This document shows, piece after piece, positions 1 through 6,425 of a stretch of DNA of 10,795 bases. Location of the stretch: NCBI GenBank assembly GCA_030593645.1, contig JAUVGT010000148.1:1-10795 (forward strand), in the 5' to 3' direction. The notes beneath the pieces were generated by a model. It was not told the DNA's origin and searched no databases. It worked only from the letters and a program-made list of their open reading frames with translations. Both the position numbers and the translations under genes were made by a program. How positions within the stretch are numbered: position 1 is the stretch's first letter; every line of letters starts with the position of its first letter. The stretch comes from Deltaproteobacteria bacterium (GTDB lineage Bacteria > Desulfobacterota > Desulfobacteria > Desulfobacterales > JAUVGT01).

Positions 1-446
1 GCTGCAAGAAAAACCTTGCCTGTGGCCCCTGCCAAAAGCGGAATTCTGGTTCCAATGGGAGAGGTAATTTTAAGGTCTGACGTCGATTCCACGATATCGA
101 GAATCGTCGCGTGATTTCTGTTCCGGACACCCAGAAAAACAGATTCCTGCGTTTTGATCATAAGATTTTCTAAAAAAGGCCGTGCGGTATCCTTTAAATC
201 AATACGTGTATGGGCAAGTTTACCCAACTCAAAAAGCGTGACACCCAGCGTATATCTCTTGGATATAGGGTCCCTCATGATTGCACCGAGGTCCTCTAAC
301 GCCGATGTAATACCGTGCACCGTGCTCTTGCTGATATTCAGCTTTTTTGAAAGCTCACTGATGCGCTTCCCTTTTTCTGTCATAGACAGATATCTGAGTA
401 TTTGAAAAGTCTTTCTTACAGTCGGTGCTTGATATTTTCCGGTCAT
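1..446 (-). CDS. IclR-family transcriptional regulator (partial, C-terminus beyond window)
   Basis: The reverse strand from 446 encodes 148 codons running off the left edge. Residues 10-65 form an N-terminal winged helix-turn-helix of the IclR type, with the recognition segment around residues 36-53 (LNISKSTVHGITSALEDLG) and a wing ending SKRYTLG. The beginning of the effector-binding domain follows, including the family-typical GTRIPLLAGATGKV stretch near residues 130-145. The start is firm because an in-frame TGA lies two codons upstream of the ATG. No strong Shine-Dalgarno sequence is visible, only GGTG a few bases upstream. IclR proteins are usually dimeric repressors or activators that respond to small organic acids, often aromatic or central-carbon intermediates. 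Divergent placement from the zinc-ribbon/AOR/ferredoxin operon makes it the likely local regulator of that operon. The ligand is unknown. Confidence 0.93.
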   Translation of the reverse strand, partial: MTGKYQAPTVRKTFQILRYLSMTEKGKRISELSKKLNISKSTVHGITSALEDLGAIMRDPISKRYTLGVTLFELGKLAHTRIDLKDTARPFLENLMIKTQESVFLGVRNRNHATILDIVESTSDLKITSPIGTRIPLLAGATGKVFLA

Positions 447-447
447 A

Positions 448-463
448 GTTCACCATATTGAAC
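448..463. promoter_or_regulatory. Candidate IclR operator, copy 1
   Basis: The sequence GTTCACCATATTGAAC is a dyad with perfect 5-bp arms (GTTCA/TGAAC) around 6 bp. It lies directly upstream of the iclR start codon at 446, where a bound protein would block initiation or elongation. A copy matching at 13 of 16 positions occurs at 600-615. Operator function is inferred from the symmetry, the repetition and the placement. Confidence 0.55.
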
Positions 464-478
464 GTTATTTTTGGCCAT

Positions 479-506
479 TCTATAGTCTGCCTTATTCATT
501 TGTCAA
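479..506 (-). promoter_or_regulatory. Predicted sigma-70 promoter for iclR
   Basis: On the minus strand, TTGACA (506-501) is separated by 16 bp from TATAGA (484-479). This is a near-consensus pair. A start near 472 would place operator copy 1 at about +10 to +25. Confidence 0.55.
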
Positions 507-556
507 CACTATTTTCAATCATCATGCATGTTTGCTGATATTTCACGATATTTTTC

Positions 557-584
557 TTGACAATGGTGTTGAATCTGGTAATTT
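557..584 (+). promoter_or_regulatory. Predicted sigma-70 promoter for the AOR operon
   Basis: TTGACA (557-562) is followed after 16 bp by TAATTT (579-584). A start near 591 would place operator copy 2 at about +10 to +25 and give a 5' leader of about 60 nt before the ATG at 653. A TCAACAC/GTGTTGA inverted pair (503-509 and 566-572) overlaps or adjoins both -35 regions. Confidence 0.5.
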
Positions 585-599
585 AGTGATATTCTTTTC

Positions 600-615
600 G
601 TTCATCATAAAGAAC
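600..615. promoter_or_regulatory. Candidate IclR operator, copy 2
   Basis: The sequence GTTCATCATAAAGAAC is a dyad with GTTC/GAAC arms. It matches the dyad at 448-463 at 13 of 16 positions (shared pattern GTTCAYCATAWWGAAC). It lies between the predicted promoter of the AOR operon and its first ribosome binding site, a position suited to repression. Confidence 0.55.
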
Positions 616-652
616 ATTTTAAACTTCTGTGAAACACACAAAGGAGAATATT

Positions 653-928
653 ATGGCCATAGACGGAAAAAAACAATCAGCAGCCGAAAGCCTGCGTAAG
701 ACCAGGACATTCGGTAAGGTCCGGTGTCATAATCCCAGCTGCATGGACAGACTGGTACCTGAACCCGGTTCCGATCACGTAAAATGTCCCACCTGTAAAA
801 TGGAATACCGTATATTCTGGGTTAACCCGAACCTTCCGCGAATACGCGGCCCGGTCTGGGACGTCAACCGAAAAATCGCCCAGGAAAAAATGTCCATATA
901 CGAATCATCGAAAAAGGGGGACAAATAA
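653..928 (+). CDS. Small zinc-ribbon protein preceding an AOR-family oxidoreductase
   Basis: This is a 91-residue soluble protein. The start is the ATG at 653, preceded by a good AAGGAG (641-646); a GTG at 629 in the same frame has no such site and was not chosen. Four cysteines, C25-x4-C30-x14-C45-x2-C48, form a zinc-ribbon or rubredoxin-like knuckle in the first half. The second half has an Arg/Pro segment (NPNLPRIRGP) and a charged, helical tail. There is no signal peptide and no membrane segment. It is the first gene of the operon and ends 1 nt before the AOR start, so the two are probably translated together. It could be an assembly factor or small subunit of the tungstoenzyme complex, or a nucleic-acid-binding protein. 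I recognise no named family, and the role is inferred only from position. Confidence 0.85.
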   Translation: MAIDGKKQSAAESLRKTRTFGKVRCHNPSCMDRLVPEPGSDHVKCPTCKMEYRIFWVNPNLPRIRGPVWDVNRKIAQEKMSIYESSKKGDK

Positions 929-929
929 G

Positions 930-2870
930 ATGGCATTAGACAGAAAAATCGCGTACATTAATCTCACCACCGGTGAGATTAAAACCAGTTCTATACCACT
1001 GGAAGTCAGGAAAAAATTTATCGGCGGCAGGGGGCTTGATGCATACCTGCTCTTTAATCATACCAAAAAGGGCTGCGATCCCCTGGGACCCGATAACGCG
1101 CTGATTATCAGCGGCGGCCTTCTCACCGCAACATGTGCTTCGGCCACGGCCCGTAGCCATTTCATGGCAAAATCCCCTCTCACAGGGTTGCTCGGCAGCG
1201 CGAATATGGGCGGTTTCTTTGCACCGGAGCTCGCCTGGGCGGGTTTTCACCATCTGGTCATCAAAGGTAAGGCCAAAAAACCGGTATACCTTTACATAAA
1301 TAATGGCGAAATAGAAATACGGGATGCTGAGAATATCTGGGGAAAAACCACCACGGAAACCCAGTGGGCGATCCGGGATGAACTGAATGACCAGGAAGTT
1401 AAAAGCTGTGTGATCGGACCTGCCGGTGAAAACCTGGTGAGATTTGCAAATATTATGACAGGTATCAAAAATGCCGCGGGCAGAACCGGAATGGGCTGCG
1501 TCATGGGCTCTAAGAACCTCAAGGCAGTCGCTGCCAGGGGCACTATGGACATCAATATCGCTCACCCTGTGGAGGCTTTTGAATACAACAAACGGTTCAT
1601 TGATCAAATCACCAGCGCGAAAGTAAACCAGACACAGGGAACACTGGGTACACCTTTTATATGGGGCGCCACCAATTCATGGGGCGGCGTCAGAACCAGA
1701 AATTTTCAGTATAACCAGTGCGAATACGCGGATGATATCGAACCTGAACGCATTGATGAGATCTGTGAAGAGACCATGGGTCCATACCATATGTCCGGCT
1801 GCTTCGCCTGCCAGGTCCACTGCCGTGCCCAGTACAAAATACCATCAGGACCGTTTGCCGGAAAATATGATGAAGGACCTGAATATACCTCCCAGGGCGC
1901 TTTTGGAGGGGAGCCGGATTGTAAAAGCGCGGAAACGGTTCTCGTCGGTAACCACCTGGTTGATCAGTTCGGAATGGATAACCTGGAAACCGGCAGTATC
2001 ATTTCATGGGCCATGGAGCTTTTTGAACTGGGCATTTTGACCAGGAAAGATACAGACGGTTTGGATTTGAGTTTTGGAAATGATGAGGCACTCCTGGAGA
2101 TGGTCGAACGCATCTGCTACAGGAAAGGATTCTTAGGTGACACACTGGCAGACGGTGGAATTCAGGCCTCTGAAAAAATAGGAAAAAAATCCTTTGATTA
2201 CCTGATCCAGGTAAAGGGGATGAACAATCTTCACTCCGATGAAAGGGCAACACCCGCACTGGCACTGAATATTGCCACGGCATCACGAGGATCTGATCAC
2301 TTAAGAAGCCGGCCGGCCATCGACCTTTATCATCTCCCTGAAAAAGTACTCAGAAAAATATACAGCAACCCGATTCCTTATGACGGTCCATTAAGCTCTG
2401 AGCATACGGAATATATCGGCAAATCATGGCAGGTATTCTGGCAGGAAAACTGCTATATGGCTGTGGACTGTCTTGGAATCTGTAAATATCACACCATGTT
2501 CCTGGGTGCCACGCTTCCGAATTTTGAAGACTGGCCAAAGGTGATCTACTACAACACCGGAATTGAAATGACTCCTGAAGAAATATGGGATGTAGCGGTA
2601 CGTTGTAATACCATCGAGAGACTTTTCAATATAAGGGAAGGACTGACCCGTAACGACCTTAAGAAAGGCGATACGCTGAACCACCGTTATTTTGATGAAC
2701 CATGCAGACGGGGGGCGCCGGATGTTATCGGAAAGACCATAGACCGGGAAAAATTTGAAATAATGATCGACGAATTTTATAAGTACAAAGGTCTGGACAA
2801 AAACGGTGTTCCCAAACCTGAAACATTGAAGAAACAGGGTCTGAAAAATGAACCGTCTCATATGGTTTGA
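930..2870 (+). CDS. Aldehyde ferredoxin oxidoreductase (AOR) family tungsten enzyme
   Basis: The 646 residues match the usual family length of about 600-650. The N-terminal domain has the typical FIGGRGLDAYLLF segment and a MAKSPLTGLLGSANMGGFFAPELAWAG-type pterin-binding region (about residues 78-105, written here only as landmarks). The [4Fe-4S] ligands are visible as C291-x2-C294-x3-C298 and, in DCLGIC, C518. The segment ATASRGSDHLRS is the family's cofactor-binding signature. Family members hold a tungsten bis-pterin centre and oxidise aldehydes to acids or reduce acids, passing electrons to ferredoxin. A relative, BamB, belongs to class II benzoyl-CoA reductase. The usual ExPxxDPR pattern is altered here (MNNLHSDERAT), so the substrate is uncertain. 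AGGGGG at 915-920 serves as the ribosome binding site. The ferredoxin gene follows by 22 nt, an AorB-AorA-like pairing, but no FAD subunit gene is present here. Confidence 0.93.
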   Translation: MALDRKIAYINLTTGEIKTSSIPLEVRKKFIGGRGLDAYLLFNHTKKGCDPLGPDNALIISGGLLTATCASATARSHFMAKSPLTGLLGSANMGGFFAPELAWAGFHHLVIKGKAKKPVYLYINNGEIEIRDAENIWGKTTTETQWAIRDELNDQEVKSCVIGPAGENLVRFANIMTGIKNAAGRTGMGCVMGSKNLKAVAARGTMDINIAHPVEAFEYNKRFIDQITSAKVNQTQGTLGTPFIWGATNSWGGVRTRNFQYNQCEYADDIEPERIDEICEETMGPYHMSGCFACQVHCRAQYKIPSGPFAGKYDEGPEYTSQGAFGGEPDCKSAETVLVGNHLVDQFGMDNLETGSIISWAMELFELGILTRKDTDGLDLSFGNDEALLEMVERICYRKGFLGDTLADGGIQASEKIGKKSFDYLIQVKGMNNLHSDERATPALALNIATASRGSDHLRSRPAIDLYHLPEKVLRKIYSNPIPYDGPLSSEHTEYIGKSWQVFWQENCYMAVDCLGICKYHTMFLGATLPNFEDWPKVIYYNTGIEMTPEEIWDVAVRCNTIERLFNIREGLTRNDLKKGDTLNHRYFDEPCRRGAPDVIGKTIDREKFEIMIDEFYKYKGLDKNGVPKPETLKKQGLKNEPSHMV

Positions 2871-2892
2871 TAAATAATAAAGGAGAAAGTCA

Positions 2893-3396
2893 ATGGAACC
2901 AACAAACAAAGTTCTGATGATAAATTACGAAAAATGTACCGGGTGCCGGCTTTGCGAGCTTGTATGCGCGGTTAAGCATGATGGAAAATCAAACCCTGTG
3001 CGAAGCCGTATCAAAGTTATGAAATGGGAACATGAGGGCCTTTACATCCCCATGTCCTGTCAGCAGTGTCAGGACGCGCCCTGTATAAATGGTTGTCCGG
3101 TGAACGCCATATCCAGGAACGAAGAGCTCGGCCGTGTTGAAGTCAATTATGAAATATGTATCGGGTGCCGCACCTGTGTGAGTGTCTGCCCGTTCGGCGC
3201 GATGAATTTTAATCACATCGACAGGAAAGTCATTAAATGTGATCTTTGTGACGGTGATCCGCAATGTGTCAGGTTCTGTGAAGTCAAAGCCTTGGAATAT
3301 GTCGATTCAACAGATGTAAGTATTGTTAAAAAGCAGGAAGCTGCTCTCAGGCTTTCAGTGGCCGGGAAAAAAGCCACGGCACTTCAGGCCGAGTAA
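2893..3396 (+). CDS. Four-cluster [4Fe-4S] ferredoxin-type electron-transfer subunit
   Basis: The 167-residue protein contains sixteen cysteines in four groups: C15/18/21/25, C56/59/64/68, C89/92/95/99 and C116/119/125/129. This is the pattern of HycB/AorA/DmsB-like subunits carrying four [4Fe-4S] clusters. The groups interleave as expected for polyferredoxins, with Pro after the last Cys of the second and third (CPVNAI, CPFGAM). There is no twin-arginine or other signal, so it is cytoplasmic like its AOR partner. A clean AAAGGAG lies 7 nt before the ATG. It most likely takes electrons from the AOR iron-sulfur cluster and hands them to a further acceptor not encoded here. The C-terminal 38 residues after the last cysteine are cluster-free and of unknown role. 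Confidence in the fold is high; the partner assignment rests on operon order. Confidence 0.93.
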   Translation: MEPTNKVLMINYEKCTGCRLCELVCAVKHDGKSNPVRSRIKVMKWEHEGLYIPMSCQQCQDAPCINGCPVNAISRNEELGRVEVNYEICIGCRTCVSVCPFGAMNFNHIDRKVIKCDLCDGDPQCVRFCEVKALEYVDSTDVSIVKKQEAALRLSVAGKKATALQAE

Positions 3397-3425
3397 AAGA
3401 TAAACCTCATTTTCCTTAATGAGTC

Positions 3426-3468
3426 AGGCATGATGGCTTGGAATGTTCAGACCGTCATGCCTTTTTTT
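3426..3468 (+). terminator. Intrinsic terminator of the AOR operon
   Basis: AGGCATGATG (3426-3435) pairs with CGTCATGCCT (3453-3462), a 10-bp stem with one G-T pair, followed by a run of seven T (3462-3468). It lies 30 nt after the ferredoxin stop. A smaller hairpin, CTCATT/AATGAG, sits just before it. The T-run is only on the plus-strand side, so it serves the AOR operon rather than the converging gene. Confidence 0.82.
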
Positions 3469-3473
3469 AGAAC

Positions 3474-3746
3474 TTATCCTCCGGCCAGCATAATGGTAAT
3501 ATAAATCTCATCCCCGTCTTTTAAAGGCTTTTTCAGCTCATCCGGATAAGCACTTTCCATATTTATATATATCTCTATGATATTCAGCAGATCTCCTTTT
3601 TTATCAAACAGATCACTCCCGATATCAGGATATTTTTCAACAAGTTCCTGAAGGCACGCACCAACAGTCTTCCCTGTCACTTCAACCACATCCAGACCAT
3701 CCGTATGCCTGCGGTGGGTTTTATGGATATTTACCTTTACACTCAC
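3474..3746 (-). CDS. MoaD/ThiS-family sulfur-carrier protein
   Basis: This 90-residue beta-grasp protein ends in LAGG, the di-glycine tail that is adenylated and thiocarboxylated in MoaD and ThiS proteins. Before the tail it has the typical LKDGDEIYITIMLAGG ending, and mid-protein the NIIEIYINME strand that matches the family's 'xxVxVNxE' segment. The start is GTG at 3746 with AAGGAG six bases upstream (3753-3758). MoaD donates sulfur to the dithiolene of molybdopterin/tungstopterin. The position facing the AOR operon suggests a dedicated or paralogous carrier for the tungsten cofactor, although no MoaE or activating enzyme gene is present in the window. It is transcribed from its own promoter and converges on the AOR operon. 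A role in another sulfur-transfer pathway (thiamine, cysteine, thio-metabolite) cannot be excluded. Confidence 0.88.
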   Translation of the reverse strand: MSVKVNIHKTHRRHTDGLDVVEVTGKTVGACLQELVEKYPDIGSDLFDKKGDLLNIIEIYINMESAYPDELKKPLKDGDEIYITIMLAGG

Positions 3747-3809
3747 ACTCTACTCCTTATTATTTTTCAAAAACTATATGTGGTTTTATTTAATGCTATA
3801 AAATAATCA

Positions 3810-3838
3810 TATATACTGTAAATACAAGATCATTTCAA
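3810..3838 (-). promoter_or_regulatory. Predicted sigma-70 promoter for the MoaD-like gene
   Basis: On the minus strand, TTGAAA (3838-3833) is followed after 17 bp by TATATA (3815-3810). This would give a leader of roughly 55-60 nt before the GTG at 3746. Confidence 0.45.
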
Positions 3839-3949
3839 ACTCTTTTAGGTACTTCATTCCGTTCATATGGCTCATAAAGAAGTTAAAACGTGCTAAACGG
3901 GTTGATAATTTCCAATAAAAATGTCATCTAAGGAGCACAATAGCATGAT

Positions 3950-3985
3950 ATGAAATTTTTTTCAAAAAGGATAAATTCCTTCTGA
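3950..3985 (+). other. Possible 11-residue leader ORF in frame with the radical-SAM-like gene
   Basis: ATG at 3950 opens MKFFSKRINSF and ends with TGA at 3983-3985, directly abutting the ATG at 3986 and in the same frame. The best Shine-Dalgarno in the region, TAAGGAG (3929-3935), sits 14 nt before this ATG and 9 nt before another ATG (3945, reading Met-Ile-stop). The downstream gene has only AAGGA at 3967-3971, 14 nt away and inside a small hairpin (AAGGA/TCCTT). Translation may therefore enter here and reinitiate at TGAATG. Chance is a fair alternative. Confidence 0.3.
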
Positions 3986-5398
3986 ATGGCCAAGATTATT
4001 ACGTCCAAACTCAAAAAAAAGATCGCGATTATCTCCAGTTATTTTGCCAATGAAACATACGGTTTGCTGGGTCCGCAGATGGCCGCAACGATCATCGAGG
4101 AAAACACTCCATTTGAATGCATTGTTATCGCGGTGTCTCATGAAGATAATAAGTCTCTGCTGAAAAGAGAGCTCTACAATTTCCTGGGATCAGAAAAGCC
4201 GGTCATTGGGTTTTCCCTGCTAAGTGGACGCCAGGATTTATTTGATCTTGCGGGCGAACTTAAAGAGGAAGGCGCCACCACCCTTTTGGCCGGACCCCAG
4301 GCCGATGTCGATTTTATCGGCGAAAGTGAATGGCAAAAATTCTCTCACAGGTTTAAAGGTCTCTCTGAACATTTTTCATATGCCCTGCATGGCCCGGCTG
4401 AACAGGTTGTACCTTTTTTACAGCAGCTTGATCATGGTAACCCTTCCCAATGCCCGGGTTTGGTTTTTAAAAACAAAGACGGCAAAATAAAAACCATTCC
4501 GAAGAATAAATGGAATAATCAATATTTAAAATCAGTTGACTGGAACAATATCTACACCTTAAAAAACGCTTCACTTACATCTCATAAAGTTACTTCAGGA
4601 CAGGTTTTACAGCAGATAGGCTGTCCACACGCCTCATTAGAACAACAGACGAATATCGACGCGCCGGTTTCAATTCATAAAACCTATCAAGTGAAAATAA
4701 AATCAAAAGGATGCGGCTTTTGTGATGTCGCAACGGATAAAGGTTTTTTCGGGGCACTCGAAACCGAAACAGTCATAAAACAGATCCGGCACCTTCCGGA
4801 AAACCCTGATGAGAGAAAAATTCCATTTGAACTGATCAATGAGAATCCGCTTCCCGGACTACCGAAACTTCTTTACAAAATAATTCAAAACAGAATAAAT
4901 ATGTCACAGATCAACCTCACCATGAGGGCTGACTGGCTGTTAAAAGGTCAAAAATACATCGAAGAGTCTTTGAAAATATGTCGGGAGAATAAAATTAGGA
5001 TTGTATTGACTTCAATCGGATTCGAGTCCTTTGACGATCGTATACTGAATAATTTCAACAAAGGTATAGATGTCAATACAAACCTTTCAGCAATTCACCT
5101 GATGAGGCAGCTAAGAGAAAAATTCCCCGAAGAGTTTGGATACCTCAGGCAGGATGGCGGTAATCATGGTTTTATCCACCCTACCCCATGGGACACGGGT
5201 GAAACCGAATCGAATATCAGTAAAATCATTCAGAAGTATGATCTTGCCTCTGATATTCTTCCCGACCACAGTATCCCTTTGATTATTCATCATGCTTCAG
5301 CGTTAGGAGACTGGATCAGGAAAATCGAAGAAAAGGAAAACATACAATTTACAAGGTATGGTTCAACGATAGGATGGTGGGAGGAGGAAAAGAGTTGA
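3986..5398 (+). CDS. Radical SAM / B12-binding-like protein with atypical cluster motif
   Basis: The 470-residue protein has an N-terminal Rossmann-like region (about 10-150) resembling the degenerate cobalamin-binding domain of B12-radical SAM proteins: KPVIGFSLLSGRQDLFDLA, then an LAGPQAD turn. No DxHxxG cobalamin motif is seen. The middle holds IGC213PHAS and, 30 residues on, KGC243GFC246DVA. The second resembles the end of a CxxxCxxC radical SAM motif, but the position four before C243 is Lys. Further on, an SIGFESFDDRILNNFNKG segment and GFIHPTPWDTGETESN look like the barrel strands of this superfamily. The start is forced by the TGA immediately upstream. The gene has no close operon partner; it is divergent from the MoaD-like gene and is followed by repeats. 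Substrate is unknown; superfamily assignment is moderately certain. Confidence 0.75.
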   Translation: MAKIITSKLKKKIAIISSYFANETYGLLGPQMAATIIEENTPFECIVIAVSHEDNKSLLKRELYNFLGSEKPVIGFSLLSGRQDLFDLAGELKEEGATTLLAGPQADVDFIGESEWQKFSHRFKGLSEHFSYALHGPAEQVVPFLQQLDHGNPSQCPGLVFKNKDGKIKTIPKNKWNNQYLKSVDWNNIYTLKNASLTSHKVTSGQVLQQIGCPHASLEQQTNIDAPVSIHKTYQVKIKSKGCGFCDVATDKGFFGALETETVIKQIRHLPENPDERKIPFELINENPLPGLPKLLYKIIQNRINMSQINLTMRADWLLKGQKYIEESLKICRENKIRIVLTSIGFESFDDRILNNFNKGIDVNTNLSAIHLMRQLREKFPEEFGYLRQDGGNHGFIHPTPWDTGETESNISKIIQKYDLASDILPDHSIPLIIHHASALGDWIRKIEEKENIQFTRYGSTIGWWEEEKS

Positions 5399-5406
5399 AC
5401 GCTTGT

Positions 5407-5453
5407 CCGCCATACCCTCCTGGCCGCATAGCTTTAGCGGCGATGGTTGGCGG
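5407..5453. repeat. GC-rich nested hairpin after the radical-SAM-like gene
   Basis: An outer stem CCGCCA (5407-5412) with TGGCGG (5448-5453), extended by ACC/GGT past one bulged T, encloses an inner stem GCCGC (5423-5427) with GCGGC (5437-5441). It begins 8 nt after the preceding stop. No T-run follows, so an intrinsic terminator is unlikely. It looks like a dispersed palindromic repeat; together with the element at 5511-5698 it fills the 336-bp gene-free stretch 5399-5734. Confidence 0.55.
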
Positions 5454-5510
5454 CGGCGGATTGAAGGCACTTCGCTTTATCTGATTTTATTAAAATGAGT
5501 GGTAAATAAT

Positions 5511-5698
5511 GACGGTCTCGTAAAAAGTCCAACTTCTGCGTTGTGCTGCATTTCGCAATCATTCAACTCCCCTGTTAAATAAAAAGACAGATTTAACAGG
5601 GCGGGTCCGATAAGTACGCTTCATGATTACAAAATTTGCACGCCTTGAATTTGAACTTTTTACGAAACCGTCTCATTCGGACTTTTTACGAAACCATC
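5511..5698. mobile_element. MITE-like element with terminal inverted repeats and direct-repeat flanks
   Basis: The left end GACGGTCTCGTAAAAAGTCC (5511-5530) matches the reverse complement of 5679-5698 at 18 of 20 positions. The flanks are identical AATAAT at 5505-5510 and 5699-5704, consistent with a 6-bp target duplication. A second right-end copy lies inside at 5653-5672 (also 18/20 to the left end). Internally there is a perfect 10-bp palindrome arm pair CCTGTTAAAT/ATTTAACAGG (5571-5580, 5591-5600). No transposase fits in 188 bp, so it would be non-autonomous. Confidence 0.72.
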
Positions 5699-5734
5699 AA
5701 TAATGAATCAATAATCGATAGGAAAAATTCTAAA

Positions 5735-6334
5735 ATGAAAAATGAACCGGACCAATTACAACCGTGGCAATGTCTTGAAAGCGAATACGGCGAGGATTTG
5801 AAAATCTTTAAAGTCCGCTATGATTTGATGGAAAACCCGAGAAACAACCAGAAAACAAAAAGGATAGTACTTGAATCAGTTGACTGGGTCAATATTGTGG
5901 CGATTACTGCTGATAACAAAATTCTGGTCGTGCGTCAATTCCGTTCCGGAGTCGGTAAGAACACCACTGAGATACCTGGAGGAATGGTAGACACGGGTGA
6001 AGAGTCAAAAGAAGCGGCCATTCGCGAACTTGAAGAGGAAACCGGGTATACAAGCCAAAATTGGGAATATCTTGGCGCGGTTGAACCAAACCCCGCGTTT
6101 CATGATAACCTCTGCCATCACTGGCTGGCGAAAAATGTTAAAAAGACAAAAGAGTTAAATCTTGATGACGGCGAAGATATCGAAGTTGCTGAACTTACCA
6201 TTGATGAGATACATTCAGAAATCAATCGGGGTAAACTTCAACATTCTTTGGCGCTTTCCGGGCTTTCACGGGTATTTGATCTTTGGAGCGGTTTAAGGAA
6301 AACCCATGGTATAAATATTTGGTATGAAAAATAA
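5735..6334 (+). CDS. Nudix hydrolase, ADP-ribose pyrophosphatase type
   Basis: A complete canonical Nudix box (G-x5-E-x7-REL-x-EE-x-G-Y) occupies residues 83-105, beginning GGMVDTGEE and containing RELEEETGY. The glutamates REExEE bind the catalytic metal. Upstream, ILVVRQFRSG and TEIPGG are typical of ADP-ribose and nucleotide-sugar pyrophosphatases, which cut the diphosphate bond to give two monophosphates. From the ATG at 5735 the protein is 199 residues, a normal length. AGGAA at 5720-5724 serves as a plausible ribosome site. The frame is open further upstream to a TTG at 5636, but that part is encoded by the end of the mobile element and is rejected. The element ends 36 bp before the start codon and may have altered the promoter. 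The gene's stop overlaps a truncated HAD gene by 11 nt. Exact substrate is unknown. Confidence 0.92.
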   Translation: MKNEPDQLQPWQCLESEYGEDLKIFKVRYDLMENPRNNQKTKRIVLESVDWVNIVAITADNKILVVRQFRSGVGKNTTEIPGGMVDTGEESKEAAIRELEEETGYTSQNWEYLGAVEPNPAFHDNLCHHWLAKNVKKTKELNLDDGEDIEVAELTIDEIHSEINRGKLQHSLALSGLSRVFDLWSGLRKTHGINIWYEK

Positions 6335-6425
6335 TTCAGCAAATAAAATAGAAGCCCTTCTGTTTGATCTTGGCGGTGTAATTATTGAGACAGTAAGGCC
6401 GATTATGAATGAGTATGTTACATAA
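6324..6425 (+). pseudogene. HAD-superfamily phosphatase remnant (N-terminal 33 codons)
   Basis: ATG at 6324 overlaps the Nudix stop (ATGAAAAATAA) and opens a 33-codon frame, MKNNSANKIEALLFDLGGV and onward to TAA at 6423-6425. The segment IEALLFDLGGVIIE is a typical HAD motif I region, with the FDLGGV form used by many phosphoglucomutase-like and epoxide-hydrolase-N-like HAD proteins. A working HAD enzyme needs 200 or more residues with motifs II-IV, none of which follow. The 11-nt overlap suggests a former Nudix-HAD operon pair in which the second gene was cut off by deletion. The remnant's end is overwritten by the hairpin at 6395-6433. Expression of a 33-residue peptide is possible but unlikely to matter. 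Confidence 0.7.

Noticed and set aside
154..405. 83-codon plus-strand open frame
   Set aside because: It is antisense to the IclR coding sequence, which has clear family similarity; no ribosome site.
629..652. GTG start extending the zinc-ribbon protein by 8 residues
   Set aside because: The Shine-Dalgarno AAGGAG (641-646) lies inside this extension and fits the ATG at 653.
936..1607. 223-codon minus-strand open frame
   Set aside because: It lies wholly antisense to the AOR gene and its translation shows no recognisable domain.
2424..2909. 161-codon minus-strand open frame across the AOR/ferredoxin junction
   Set aside because: Shadow of two well-supported genes; no family features.
3902..3930. 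TTGATA-N17-CATCTA as promoter of the radical-SAM-like gene
   Set aside because: The -10 match is poor, and the start would fall on or after the Shine-Dalgarno at 3929-3935.
5636..5734. N-terminal extension of the Nudix protein from a TTG
   Set aside because: The DNA is the end of the MITE-like element, and Nudix homology begins only after the ATG at 5735.
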